IMG/VR virus record: IMGVR_UViG_3300026078_000024
Coordinates: 28,878 to 92,877 of that record
Direction: 5' to 3' (one strand)
DNA length: 64,000 nt
From: a virus
A program made the translations under genes and the position numbers. Below, piece by piece: positions 16,070-25,087 of the stretch. Numbering within the stretch: the stretch's first letter is position 1; each line of letters begins with the position of its first letter. A model generated the notes under the pieces. It saw nothing but the letters and a program-made list of their open reading frames with translations. It had not been told where the DNA came from and made no database searches.

Positions 16070-17716
16070 TCAGACCTTCCTCATGTGGTGATCGAACTTC
16101 TCGGAGGCCGCCCCGATCGCGATCAGGTCGGCCATGTCTCCCTTGGTTGGGTTCTCGGGGATCATGAACCCGTACTGCCGTGCCTTGCCGATCATCACCG
16201 GGTGCGCGGCCTCCTTCCGCCACCGGGCCGACTTCTCGCCGGTGCGCGACTTGTACGCGGTCAGATCGTCCGCCTCCGTCTCCGCCCACGCCTGTGCGGT
16301 GCCGAGGGGGAGGGAACGGTGGAGGCGGCGCCATTTGCCGCGCGCCGGTGCGGCGCACACGTCCCACCGGCCGTTTCCGTCGGCCCAGAGGAACACGAAC
16401 CCGTGGCCGACCGGGATGAACAACACCCCGGCGTCCGTGCGCAGCCACGCCTTGGACGAGGACGCGAACATGTCCATGTCCCGGTGCTTCAACGCGAACG
16501 CCAGAGACCCGGCCTCGTAGATCGTGTCCTGTTCCGTCTCGTACCGGATCGCGGCCTGCGCGAGGCTCTCGCCGGAATGGACGGTGTCCACCTCGCCGGG
16601 GGCGAGATCGATCAACGTGGAGAGACGGCCGCCGGTCCCGGCGACGTCGAGAACCAACGCGTCCTGCTTGCCCGGCCACGGGCGCAGCACCCGGCCGACC
16701 ATTTGCTGATAGAGGGCCGGGGACTTGGTGGGGCGGGCGATGACCACGCAGTCGGCCCAGGGGGCGTCGAATCCCTCCGTGAGAACCATGCAGTTGACGA
16801 TCACCCGGAGTTCACCGGTCTCGAACCTCTTGTAGATCAGCTGTCGCTCTTCCACCGGCGTCCCGCCGGTGACCACGACCGCACCCCGGCCGATCGCGCG
16901 CATCGTCGCGACCGCACTGAACACGTCGGGACAGAAGACGATCGATCTCCGGTGCGGCGCGTACTTCCGCAGGGCCTCGGCCACGAGGGTCGGGGATCCC
17001 GCGTCCACCATGGCGGACCCGAGAGCACCGGCTTGATAATCCCCGGCTGTGGTCCGGATCCGGGAAAGATCGAGATCGTCCAGTTCGATCCGCTGCCCGC
17101 GCACGTCCACCAGGTAGTTCCGGGAGATCATCCACAGGACGGACTTGGAATAGACCACGTCCTCCCACACCGACCCGAGACCCGTTCCGTCGCCCCGGGA
17201 GAGGGTCGCGGTGAACCCGGCGTTCAACGTGTCGGGGAACGCGTCGTAGATCTTCCGGTACGACGGCGCGGCGGCATGATGGCACTCGTCGGTGACGATC
17301 AGGCCGATCTCGCCGTACATGTCCTGATCATGGATCAGGCGCTCCAGGCGGCTGCCCCGTGAGAGGGTCTGGACGGACGCGACCATGACCGTGGCCCCGG
17401 TGTCGTCCGACTCGGCCTTGATCAGACCGGTGTCGAGATCCGGCGCGACCATGGCGAGCTTGTCGAGGGTCTGGCGGGCGAGTTCGTCCCGGTGCACGAG
17501 GATCACCTGACGGCGCGGATCCCGTTCCGTCCCGGCGGCGTCGGCGTAGGTGCGCCATTGGTAGAAGTCACGGGCGAGGGCGGAGAAGACGATCGTCTTT
17601 CCGGCCCCGGTCGGCAAGACCTCCGCCGGTCGGCGCATCCCGTCACCCCAGGCGCGGAACAACGCCCGGACGGCTTCCTCCTGGTAGTCCCTCAAGGTGA
17701 TCAAGCCGTGGCTCAC
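16070..17716 (-). CDS. DECH-box SF2 DNA helicase
   Basis: 548 residues from GTG at 17716 behind AGGAGG. It has RDYQEEAV (Q-motif-like) and Walker A LPTGAGKT (residues 34-41). Walker B is TDECHHAA (near 140), motif III is FTATLSRGDG, and motif VI is QMVGRVLRP. These define an SF2 helicase of the RecG/UvrB/restriction-HsdR-like ATPase group, common in phages. The C-terminal 150 residues (WADGNGRWDV onward) look like an accessory domain. It is adjacent to the RecB-like nuclease, so a joint recombination or replication-restart role is likely. Confidence 0.85.
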   Translation of the reverse strand: MSHGLITLRDYQEEAVRALFRAWGDGMRRPAEVLPTGAGKTIVFSALARDFYQWRTYADAAGTERDPRRQVILVHRDELARQTLDKLAMVAPDLDTGLIKAESDDTGATVMVASVQTLSRGSRLERLIHDQDMYGEIGLIVTDECHHAAAPSYRKIYDAFPDTLNAGFTATLSRGDGTGLGSVWEDVVYSKSVLWMISRNYLVDVRGQRIELDDLDLSRIRTTAGDYQAGALGSAMVDAGSPTLVAEALRKYAPHRRSIVFCPDVFSAVATMRAIGRGAVVVTGGTPVEERQLIYKRFETGELRVIVNCMVLTEGFDAPWADCVVIARPTKSPALYQQMVGRVLRPWPGKQDALVLDVAGTGGRLSTLIDLAPGEVDTVHSGESLAQAAIRYETEQDTIYEAGSLAFALKHRDMDMFASSSKAWLRTDAGVLFIPVGHGFVFLWADGNGRWDVCAAPARGKWRRLHRSLPLGTAQAWAETEADDLTAYKSRTGEKSARWRKEAAHPVMIGKARQYGFMIPENPTKGDMADLIAIGAASEKFDHHMRKV

Positions 17717-17934
17717 GTGATCGCCTCCTGGCGGTTGTGCATCTCGGCCATGCCGAGAAGGAGACGGTAGTCGGAAGCGCGGGCTTCGAGATCCCGGACC
17801 CGGCGACCGGCGGCCGACGCATGCGGAGATGTGGGGACCAACCCCCGCCAGTACGACCGCTGTTGCTCTGCCCTGAGTTCCAACTCGGCCACTTTCGACC
17901 GGAGTTCGGCCATGGTGAGAGTGGAGAGTCTCAT
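17713..17934 (-). CDS. Small helical protein
   Basis: 73 residues from ATG at 17934, overlapping both neighbours by 4 nt. LTMAELRSKVAELELRAEQQRSYW and ARASDYRLLLGMAEM read as two amphipathic helices with a short coiled-coil character. No metal site or membrane span. Not recognised; tight coupling to the helicase start suggests shared expression. Confidence 0.5.
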   Translation of the reverse strand: MRLSTLTMAELRSKVAELELRAEQQRSYWRGLVPTSPHASAAGRRVRDLEARASDYRLLLGMAEMHNRQEAIT

Positions 17935-18179
17935 TCCCGCCCCCTGACGATGTGGGTTTCACCCGTGTCGGCCACCGGCGTGCTCTCCTGCAACCGGCGC
18001 AACCTCGGGCCGGTCCGGGCGGAGATCTCGGCGCTGATCAGATCGAGGAGGGTTTCGACGTTGTCCCGGAAAGCCCTCAGCTCTCCGTCGAGGAACTGCT
18101 CGTGGATCCGTTCGGCCGCCGCTTCGGTGCGGCCTTCCAGGACGGCGTGGAGAATGGTGCCTTCAACCGAGTTGATCAT
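17931..18179 (-). CDS. Helical protein, unknown function
   Basis: 82 residues from ATG at 18179. Mostly helical (ILHAVLEGRTEAAAERIHEQFL and FRDNVETLLDLISAEISART) with an unstructured tail. It overlaps the next upstream gene by 4 nt (ATGA). Not recognised. Confidence 0.5.
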   Translation of the reverse strand: MINSVEGTILHAVLEGRTEAAAERIHEQFLDGELRAFRDNVETLLDLISAEISARTGPRLRRLQESTPVADTGETHIVRGRE

Positions 18180-18403
18180 TCTTTGTCCTTCCGGTGCATG
18201 AAGGCCATGTGGCCGTTCCCGCACGTGACGATCCATGTCTTGCTCCCGGCGCCCTCGGTCACCTCAAGATCGATGGACGTGCAGTCCTTCGCCGGACACT
18301 CAACGACGATCGGTGCGCCGGTGGAGTCGACCGGCAGGGGCGCGGTCTTGGATTCGGTCACCCGGAATCCCTGGGGGAGTTCGTAACCACGGTCCTCATT
18401 CAT
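18176..18403 (-). CDS. Small zinc-binding-like protein
   Basis: 75 residues from ATG at 18403. VECPAKDC near residue 36 and TWIVTCGNGHMAFMH near 58 give three Cys and two His, as in small zinc ribbons. It overlaps the zinc-finger gene upstream by 8 nt. Function unknown. Confidence 0.5.
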   Translation of the reverse strand: MNEDRGYELPQGFRVTESKTAPLPVDSTGAPIVVECPAKDCTSIDLEVTEGAGSKTWIVTCGNGHMAFMHRKDKE

Positions 18404-18827
18404 TCGTCCTGGGCCTCCAGTCCGTGTTGCTGTCCTTGCAGAACATGCACCGGGCCTCCCGCTCGGGGTGACCGCAGTAGGCGCAGCGCTTGTCGGGGTT
18501 CTCGGAATGCTCGGCGCCCCGCAGGTCGGCGAGACGGAGAGCGACCGCTTCACCGGACGACCGGGCGTAATGCCCGGAGCGCTGCCAGCCGCAGGTGCAG
18601 ACGACCGCCCACCACCCGCCCCCGTCCGCGTCCGGGTGCGTGTCGGCCGTGGTGTGGTGGAAGATCTCCGGGTCCTCCTGATCGAGGGCGGCCCTGACCC
18701 GGGCGGCCTCCTGCGCCTCCTTCAGGTCGGCGTCCCGTTCCAGGGCCTCCCAGCATTTCGGGCAGTCGAACGCCTCCCCCAGCTGCCGGGTGCGGGTACC
18801 GATGCACACATGGTCTTTTACGGTCAT
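18396..18827 (-). CDS. Multi-zinc-finger protein, unknown function
   Basis: 143 residues from ATG at 18827 with GGAGGA upstream. Metal-binding pairs: CPKCWE near residue 22, VVCTCGWQRSGH near 76, and CAYCGHPEREARCMFC near 115. The last has the same CxxCGHP pattern as the 305-residue protein at 25084. Part of a run of small Cys-rich minus-strand genes upstream of the helicase. Role unknown; protein or nucleic-acid binding is possible. Confidence 0.55.
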   Translation of the reverse strand: MTVKDHVCIGTRTRQLGEAFDCPKCWEALERDADLKEAQEAARVRAALDQEDPEIFHHTTADTHPDADGGGWWAVVCTCGWQRSGHYARSSGEAVALRLADLRGAEHSENPDKRCAYCGHPEREARCMFCKDSNTDWRPRTNE

Positions 18828-18970
18828 GACGTCCTCCTCCGCCCCGTGGGGCGCGTCAGGAGCTGGGATGCGATGACCATGATCACGCCGAGTGATCCGA
18901 ACAGGATCATGATCCACATCTGGAACGGGGTGACGGTGAGAGAACCGGACCGGCGGTGCCTGCCCCTCAT
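18824..18970 (-). CDS. Small single-span membrane protein
   Basis: 48 residues from ATG at 18970, coupled on both sides by 4-nt overlaps. A basic N-terminus (MRGRHRRS) precedes one hydrophobic span near residues 15-38 (WIMILFGSLGVIMVIASQLL), and the tail RPTGRRRTS is basic. Function unknown. Confidence 0.5.
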   Translation of the reverse strand: MRGRHRRSGSLTVTPFQMWIMILFGSLGVIMVIASQLLTRPTGRRRTS

Positions 18971-19404
18971 GCGTCCTCCTCCGGGTGGTTCTTCACCCAG
19001 TCGCGGATGACGGATTCGAGGGCGAGGAGCTTCTCGTTCCCGAGGTTGATCGCGAGGTTGTTCTCGGGGGTGCCGGTGCCGGTCCTCTGGGCGGTCCGCC
19101 ACTGGACCCGGAACTCCTCGCTCAACCCGGCGAGCTGGTCCTTGAGGCGCATCAGCTCGCGGATCCGCAGATGATCGGTTACCAAGATTTGAGACATCTT
19201 GAGATGCAGGGCTGCATGTTCGTCCCGGAGTGCCTCGTCGTAGTGGTGCGCGTGCATCGAACTGCCGTGGCTGCTCCCGCACTTGGCGCACACCGGGACG
19301 GAGAACGAGGAGATCAGATTGGTCTTGACCGTCCCGCATTCGCACGTCCACCTCACGCACAACGGGCACGGCGGGACGTACCACCGGCCTTTACGACTGG
19401 GCAC
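18967..19404 (-). CDS. Zinc-ribbon plus helical protein
   Basis: 145 residues from GTG at 19404 behind GGAGGGG, overlapping the upstream gene by 14 nt. CPLCVRWTCECG and CAKCGSSHGSSMH form a Cys4/His-rich head (residues 11-50). A long helical region (RDEHAALHLKMSQILVTDHLRIRELMRLKDQLA) then suggests a coiled coil. Not recognised. Confidence 0.5.
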   Translation of the reverse strand: MPSRKGRWYVPPCPLCVRWTCECGTVKTNLISSFSVPVCAKCGSSHGSSMHAHHYDEALRDEHAALHLKMSQILVTDHLRIRELMRLKDQLAGLSEEFRVQWRTAQRTGTGTPENNLAINLGNEKLLALESVIRDWVKNHPEEDA

Positions 19405-19591
19405 GGTGCGGTCCCCTCCGGACCGGACGGTGACCGAGGTCGGCGGCATCCGTGGGGGACGGGACGCATCGGGGGCACCGGCGGTGTTCCGTCGGCGCGG
19501 CGGTGAGGTACGGGCGGAACGTCCACGCCCCGCACGTGTCGCACCGTGGGCCTCTCGCGGTGATCGCCGCAAGAGTGGCTTGCCAGTTCAT
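19391..19591 (-). CDS. Small zinc-ribbon protein
   Basis: 66 residues from ATG at 19591. CDTCGAWTF near residue 19 and CPRC near 41 make a typical two-pair zinc ribbon. First gene of the minus-strand run, divergent from the HTH gene at 19687. Function unknown. Confidence 0.5.
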   Translation of the reverse strand: MNWQATLAAITARGPRCDTCGAWTFRPYLTAAPTEHRRCPRCVPSPTDAADLGHRPVRRGPHRAQS

Positions 19592-19674
19592 GTTGATCCC
19601 TTCTCCGGGCCGTTGTTTCGCATGTACCAAGAATACGTCCCAGTGACTGATCACCACAAACGCATGCGGGGGGT

Positions 19675-19680
19675 CATAAT
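19675..19680 (+). promoter_or_regulatory. CATAAT promoter box, leaderless spacing
   Basis: CATAAT is followed by six bases (GGATGC) and the ATG of the HTH gene at 19687. No ribosome site fits, so the message is probably leaderless. The spacing equals that before 12066, 34618 and 45311. It lies in the only divergent gap of this region. Confidence 0.45.
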
Positions 19681-19686
19681 GGATGC

Positions 19687-19908
19687 ATGACCCTTACGCG
19701 CGCCCGGACGGGCACCCCAGACGTTCTCATCTCACGGCGGGACGCGGCCGACCGGCTCGGATGCCATATCCGGTCGATCGACTACTACCTCAACACCCGG
19801 AAGCTGACACGGTACAAGGACGGACGCGGCCGGGTGGGGATCGACCCGGAAGAGCTGGACCGCCTCACTTCCTTCACTCCGGCGGTAATCTCTCCGAACC
19901 CCCGCTGA
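19687..19908 (+). CDS. MerR/excisionase-like HTH protein
   Basis: 73 residues from ATG at 19687. VLISRRDAADRLGCHIRSIDYYLNTRKLTRYKDGRGRVGI matches the winged-helix MerR/excisionase pattern (helix-turn-helix, then a wing with RYK). It is at the switch point between minus- and plus-strand gene blocks, so it may control early gene expression or bind near the replication start. No integrase was found, so a true excisionase role is unlikely. Confidence 0.65.
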   Translation: MTLTRARTGTPDVLISRRDAADRLGCHIRSIDYYLNTRKLTRYKDGRGRVGIDPEELDRLTSFTPAVISPNPR

Positions 19909-19938
19909 CCGCCCCGCACCCGGAAAGGCAAGATCACC

Positions 19939-20175
19939 ATGGACTTTCTGACGTGGTGCCGGTCGAGCGACCGGTGGCGTTCGCATGCATGGGCCAATGA
20001 TCGTCGTGTCCGGCTGCCCGCAGACACCCCCGAGACCCGGGAGGCGTACGAGGAGACCTTCGTCTCCGCCGGGTACGGCGGATACCTGCACCGGCTCGCG
20101 GAGGAGACGGTGCACACCGGGTCGTCCGCATGGGCGGAGTACGTCACGGCCATGGGTGCGGAGGGCGGCTCATGA
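19939..20175 (+). CDS. Small protein preceding the replication polyprotein
   Basis: 78 residues from ATG at 19939 behind GGAAAGG. Trp-rich N-terminus (MDFLTWCRSSDRWRSHAW), then an acidic helical part (ETREAYEETFVSAGYGGYLHRLAEE). The stop overlaps the ATG of the primase-polymerase gene. Not recognised. Confidence 0.5.
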   Translation: MDFLTWCRSSDRWRSHAWANDRRVRLPADTPETREAYEETFVSAGYGGYLHRLAEETVHTGSSAWAEYVTAMGAEGGS

Positions 20176-23100
20176 CCACGGATGCGGAGATCGCTCAGCA
20201 GAACGGTCATGTGGAGGGGGCTCAGGAGAGGGTCCTCGACGCCCTCGGGCACCCGTTCTCCCCCGAGTCGCTGCGAGTGCTGGCGGAGTCGGCGATCACA
20301 CCGGAGACGGCGGCACGGTACGGGATCACCGCCGTGGCGGATCCCGATCACATCCCTGACGAGATCTTCGGATCGTGGCACGCGTTCCTCGGCGAGGCCG
20401 AGACCGGCATGATCTTCACCTGGCGGGACACCGACCGGGAGATCCCTCAGTACCGTCCGGACGTGGCGGTGCAGACGCCGGACGAGAAGATCCACAAATA
20501 CCTCGTCCCGCGCGACTCCGGCACCTTCCTCAACCATCTGCGGAACCCCGTCGGCCCGGACGACCCGGTGTTGTTCGTGGAGGGGTCGAAGCAAGGCGTG
20601 GCTGCGGCAGCGTGGGCCCCGGAGGGGTGGGGGGTTGTGGCGGTACCCGGGTGCAACAACTGGGTCGGCACAGACCTCTCATGGGCCGACGGCCGCAAGG
20701 TGATCATTCTCTTCGATGCGGACTTCACGTCGAACCGTGACGTGTACGACGCGGCAGCCGGGCTGAAGGAGGCGCTGGAGGTCGAGGGCGCGGCGGAGGT
20801 GCGGTTCGCGCATCTCGCCGGGGCACGCAACAAGGACGGTCTCGACGACGTTCTCGGACGGCGGCCGGAGAACCGGCGGACCCTGTACATCGAACGGATC
20901 GCCGACATGGCGGCCGACCGTCTCGGACGGCGGCCCACCCGTTCCGTGCGCGCATCCGCGTATTTCGACGAGAAGGGCCTGTTGGCCCGGACGTCCGCCC
21001 TCACCGTTCTCGGCAATCAACCGGCGGCCCTCGCGGACGGATCCATGATCGCTCTGTACCGGGACGGCGTGTACCGGATCGATCTCGGGGACGAACCGCT
21101 GATCGAACAGGTCAAGGATCTCCTGGGTGAGGACTACCGGCCCGCGCACCGGAAGACGATCGAGGAATATCTCGTCGGCGAGCTGTCCGGTCGAAACCTC
21201 CGGGTCGGGCAGAGGTCCACGGAACCGCTCCTGAACACCGCGTCGTGCATGATCGACCTCCGCACCGGCGAGGTACTGGATCATGATCCGAAATACCTGA
21301 GCACGTTGCAGATCCCGGTCCCGTGGGTGCCGGACGCGGCGTGTCCGACGTACGAGGCGTGGCTTGAGGACGTGATCCCCGGCCAGGCCGAGGCACTGGA
21401 GGAACTCGCGTCCACGATGCTCGACCCGTCCCGGACGCCCTTCAAGGCGGCGTTCCTCTACGGGCCGACGCACTCCGGCAAGTCGACGTTCCTGCGGATC
21501 ATGGAAGCGGTCGCGGGTGCGGCGAACCGGTCGGCCGTCGATCTCCACCAGCTCGTCGATGATCATTTCATGTCTGCCGAGCTGTATCAGAAGATCTTGA
21601 ACATCGGGTCCGACATGTCAGCCGCCCACATCTCCGACGTCTCCCTGTTCAAGAAACTCACCGGCGAGGACCCGGTGCAGGCGAACCGGAAATACGGCCG
21701 GACGTTCACCTTCACGAACCGCGCCCTGTTCGCCTTCTCCGCAAACGAGATCCCCACCGTCGGCGAGACCTCCCGGGCGTACGTGCAACGCATGATGCCA
21801 TTCCACTTCTTCAACTCGTTCGCCGGTAACGAACGGCCGGAAATTGAAGAGCGGATGCTCCGCGAGGAACTCCCGGGGATTCTCCGCCGCTGGGTCTCGG
21901 CGTGGCGCCGGTTCTCCGAACGCGGGATCTACCTACCGGTTCCGGAGGACGTGCAGACGGAGTTCGAGACGTCGAGCGACCGAGTCGCCCGGTGGGTGCA
22001 GCTCCGGTGCGACGTGCACCCCGAGGCAATCGGGCAGATGGTCGGCGCGGACAAGGGAGAGACGATCTCCGCTCTCTACTCCTCATTCAAGATCTGGGCG
22101 AGGGAGGACGGACCGGCAAACGTCATGTCACGGCAGAAGTTCTCGGAGCGTCTCCGGCGCATGGATGGGGTCGGGGAGGTACGTCTCGCGCACCGGAACA
22201 AGAACCGGGGTCTGAACATCACCACGCGGACCGGAGAGGACCGGGAGATCGTTCATGTCCGTTCTGCCCCAGTGACTGACGGAGATGACCGGAATGCCCC
22301 GGTGACTGACGCGGATGACCCGAAGGCTTCCGGTACTGACGGAGATGACCGGAATGCCCCGGTGACTGACGCGGACGCACCAAATGAACCGGTGTCTACC
22401 AAGAACGTACGGAATGACAGCAATGTCGGTGTCCGTTCTGCCCCAGTCTCTACCGGAAACGTGACGGTTCGTCCCGGTGTGGGTGTGGGTGGTGTTGGTC
22501 GAACCCCGGTAAAGGGCATAGCAGTGGTTCAGAACAAGATCAACGATCTTTCCTCTGAAACTCCCTCATGGACCGAATTCTCTGATAAGACCCACACCGC
22601 CAACACCGCCCAGGTCAGAGATGGTTCTTATACTCACACCGAAGTCACACCCCCCAGGTCAGGGGCCACACCAAGACCCACACCGGGGCAAACCGGTACA
22701 TCTCCGATAGACACTGGGGCAAAACCGGACACCCCCGCTCCCGCGCCCCCCGACAAGACAGGACCGGCCGTGACTTCGAAAACACCCACACTTCCCACAC
22801 CCCCCAGGTCAGAGCACTGCCCCGACCCGTTCGCCGACCACACCCCGCCTCCGTCCGCCGTGCCGGTGGGTCTCGACCTGGAGGCATGGGACGCGGAAGA
22901 TCTCTTCCGTCACGACACCCCGGTCCTCGGTCCGTACGTCCGTCTCGTGGGTGCCGGTCCGGTCGGAGACGTGGCCACCGGTCGCGCGGAGGTTCTCGAA
23001 CGCATCCGGGGAGACAACCCGATCGTGGGCGTGAACCTCGCCCTGTTCGATCTCCCCGCCCTTGACGTGCACGAGGGGATCCCGGTGGAGGAGACGATCC

Positions 23101-24587
23101 CCCGGGCGCATGACATCCGGTTCGTGGCATTCCAGGACGACCCGCCGACGAGTTACGAGACGAAAGCCGGGCCGCATTACAAGCACTACAACCTGGAATC
23201 GCTCGCCAATCGGTATCTCGACGACCACAAGTCGGATCTCGGAAAGGCACTCGCCAAAGAATACGGCGGGTGGGGACATATCGCGTACGAGGACGCGCGG
23301 TATCACGACTACTGCCGGGACGACGTAAACAAGGCTCTCCGTCTCGCGGACGTCCTCCCCATGACCGACTACGACCGGCGGGAAATGCGCGTGGCCGCGA
23401 TCCTGGCGCGCGCGTCCATCGAGGGGTTCCGGGTGGACGTCCCGGCCCTCGAACGGCGGATCACGGAGCAGGCGGAGCAGACGGCCGCCGGTCGGCAGAT
23501 GCTCCACGACCGGTTCGGGTTCCCCACCCACACCGCCGACGGGAAGAACGTTTCGAAGGCCCCGCAACGGACGGTGGCGGGGAAGAGGGCGTTCGAGGAG
23601 GCGCTGAAGTCGTTCGGTGTGGATCTAGGTGACTGGCCCCGTGGCAAGGACGGGTCCCTCTCCCTCGGCAAAGAGATCATGGCCGAGGCGATCGTGTGGG
23701 CGGAGACGGAGAACCATCCCGCCCTGGCGATCATGAAGGCGGTCGCCGAGATGAACGGCCTCCGCTCGAACGCGGCCAACATCATGCGGTGCGTGGTGGG
23801 GGACCGGGTCCACCCGAGGTTCGAACCGTTCCAAGCGTTCGGCCGGTGGTCGGTCACCGAGCCGGGCCTGACGGTGCTCAAGAAGAGCTACGAGGACTCC
23901 GACCGGATCTTCATGCTGCCCGACCCGGGCGAGGCTCTCGTGTCGTTCGACGCGGACCAAGTGGACATCCGGTGCGTGGCGTTCCACTCCCAGGACCCAG
24001 GTCTCCTCGCGATCATGCAGGACCCGGACCGGGACATCCACTCCGAGATCTCCGATCTCGCGTTCGGCGATCATGAACCCGATCACCGGTTCCACGCCAA
24101 GTCGTGCGACCTGGGATGGCTGTACGGCCGCACCGTCAACGGTCTGGCCAACACCCCGGGGATCACCCGCGAGGCGGCCGAACGGGTGGACATGACGATG
24201 CGGACGCAGTTCAACTCCGTGCCGGACTGGCAGCATGACGTGCGGCGGGCGGCAGAGGGCCGCGCGTTGCTCGACAACGGGTTCGGGAGGCACTTCCGGT
24301 GCGACGAGGGCAGGGAGTACACCCAGGCACCGGCGGGACACGGTCAGTCGATGACACGGGACGTGGTGGCCGAAGGACTCCTGCGCATGAAGGACCGGCA
24401 CCCCGAACTGATCCCCCGTCTCCGCGTCGTCGTCCATGACGAGATCGTGATGTCCATCCCCAGGGCTGATCTTGAGGACGTGAAGCGGGCGGTGATCGAG
24501 GATATGACGATCGAACGGGGCGGCGTGCCGTTCACGTGGGGATCTTCCCCCGCCGGAGACAACTGGGCCGAGTGCTACAAGAAGTGA
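20172..24587 (+). CDS. TOPRIM, SF3 helicase, 3'-5' exonuclease and family A polymerase fusion
   Basis: 1471 residues from ATG at 20172 (ATGA overlap). A TOPRIM-like domain is near 131-190 (VLFVEGSKQG, then ILFDADF). The SF3/D5-type helicase has Walker A LYGPTHSGKST near 428 and Walker B-like NIGSDMSA. A Thr/Pro/Asp-rich linker of about 200 residues (695-893) with tandem repeats such as APVTDGDD follows. The exonuclease shows LDLEAWD near 900 and YCRDDVNKAL near 1046. Polymerase A motifs: SFDADQVDIR (near 1256), KSCDLGWLYG (near 1308) and VVHDEIV (near 1420). It would combine priming, unwinding and synthesis in one chain. No zinc-binding primase head was recognised. Confidence 0.85.
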   Translation: MTTDAEIAQQNGHVEGAQERVLDALGHPFSPESLRVLAESAITPETAARYGITAVADPDHIPDEIFGSWHAFLGEAETGMIFTWRDTDREIPQYRPDVAVQTPDEKIHKYLVPRDSGTFLNHLRNPVGPDDPVLFVEGSKQGVAAAAWAPEGWGVVAVPGCNNWVGTDLSWADGRKVIILFDADFTSNRDVYDAAAGLKEALEVEGAAEVRFAHLAGARNKDGLDDVLGRRPENRRTLYIERIADMAADRLGRRPTRSVRASAYFDEKGLLARTSALTVLGNQPAALADGSMIALYRDGVYRIDLGDEPLIEQVKDLLGEDYRPAHRKTIEEYLVGELSGRNLRVGQRSTEPLLNTASCMIDLRTGEVLDHDPKYLSTLQIPVPWVPDAACPTYEAWLEDVIPGQAEALEELASTMLDPSRTPFKAAFLYGPTHSGKSTFLRIMEAVAGAANRSAVDLHQLVDDHFMSAELYQKILNIGSDMSAAHISDVSLFKKLTGEDPVQANRKYGRTFTFTNRALFAFSANEIPTVGETSRAYVQRMMPFHFFNSFAGNERPEIEERMLREELPGILRRWVSAWRRFSERGIYLPVPEDVQTEFETSSDRVARWVQLRCDVHPEAIGQMVGADKGETISALYSSFKIWAREDGPANVMSRQKFSERLRRMDGVGEVRLAHRNKNRGLNITTRTGEDREIVHVRSAPVTDGDDRNAPVTDADDPKASGTDGDDRNAPVTDADAPNEPVSTKNVRNDSNVGVRSAPVSTGNVTVRPGVGVGGVGRTPVKGIAVVQNKINDLSSETPSWTEFSDKTHTANTAQVRDGSYTHTEVTPPRSGATPRPTPGQTGTSPIDTGAKPDTPAPAPPDKTGPAVTSKTPTLPTPPRSEHCPDPFADHTPPPSAVPVGLDLEAWDAEDLFRHDTPVLGPYVRLVGAGPVGDVATGRAEVLERIRGDNPIVGVNLALFDLPALDVHEGIPVEETIPRAHDIRFVAFQDDPPTSYETKAGPHYKHYNLESLANRYLDDHKSDLGKALAKEYGGWGHIAYEDARYHDYCRDDVNKALRLADVLPMTDYDRREMRVAAILARASIEGFRVDVPALERRITEQAEQTAAGRQMLHDRFGFPTHTADGKNVSKAPQRTVAGKRAFEEALKSFGVDLGDWPRGKDGSLSLGKEIMAEAIVWAETENHPALAIMKAVAEMNGLRSNAANIMRCVVGDRVHPRFEPFQAFGRWSVTEPGLTVLKKSYEDSDRIFMLPDPGEALVSFDADQVDIRCVAFHSQDPGLLAIMQDPDRDIHSEISDLAFGDHEPDHRFHAKSCDLGWLYGRTVNGLANTPGITREAAERVDMTMRTQFNSVPDWQHDVRRAAEGRALLDNGFGRHFRCDEGREYTQAPAGHGQSMTRDVVAEGLLRMKDRHPELIPRLRVVVHDEIVMSIPRADLEDVKRAVIEDMTIERGGVPFTWGSSPAGDNWAECYKK

Positions 24588-24605
24588 TCATGCGCCGACC
24601 GGTCG

Positions 24606-24611
24606 TATGAT
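24606..24611 (+). promoter_or_regulatory. Promoter -10 box, GTCGTATGAT type
   Basis: Plus strand GGTCGTATGATGG, 32 nt before the ATG at 24644 and 18 nt after the polymerase stop. It probably starts a transcript through the small genes and the DNA-modification operon. No clear -35 was seen. It shares the GTCG extension with the boxes at 7286 and 12073. Confidence 0.5.
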
Positions 24612-24643
24612 GGTGATGGACGAGAGATAGGACACAAGGGATC

Positions 24644-25087
24644 ATGACGCACAGCATGGACGGGTACGACGACCCCCACGGGCGTGAGTTGGATCTTGCA
24701 CCCCGTTGGGACGCGGCCCCCGGTGGGTGGGGGATCGTTCAGGTGAGGATCGCGGGTGCATCGGCCCGCCGGACCTACGCGTACGAGACGGACGAACCGC
24801 TGATGATCGGTGACTGGGTGACCATCCCCGGCAACGTGGTCAACGAGTTCGGAGGGTTCGGGGTGGTCAAGAGCTATGGCCGCGACGGGTACACCGGTCC
24901 CCTGAAGAAGATCATGGCGAAGATCCCCGAACCGCCGGAGCTGATGATCCGCATGTCCGTGGTCAAGAGCAAGGACCGGGCGGCGGAGATCTACGATCAG
25001 GCGGTGCGCGATGGGTGGCGCGGTGACCGGCTCACCGCGCTGGCGGTCCTCGGTGAGTCGCGTCTGCGGTCGCGGGGTGTGCGATGA
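24644..25087 (+). CDS. Small beta-barrel-like protein, weak PriA-like N-domain
   Basis: 147 residues from ATG at 24644 behind AAGGG. IVQVRIAGASARRTYAYETDEPLMIGDWVTIPGN resembles the strand pattern of the PriA 3' DNA-binding domain, in which short strands form a small barrel. The C-terminal half is helical (RAAEIYDQAVRDGWRGDR). The resemblance is only by eye. Position directly after the replication gene is consistent with DNA metabolism. Confidence 0.5.
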   Translation: MTHSMDGYDDPHGRELDLAPRWDAAPGGWGIVQVRIAGASARRTYAYETDEPLMIGDWVTIPGNVVNEFGGFGVVKSYGRDGYTGPLKKIMAKIPEPPELMIRMSVVKSKDRAAEIYDQAVRDGWRGDRLTALAVLGESRLRSRGVR

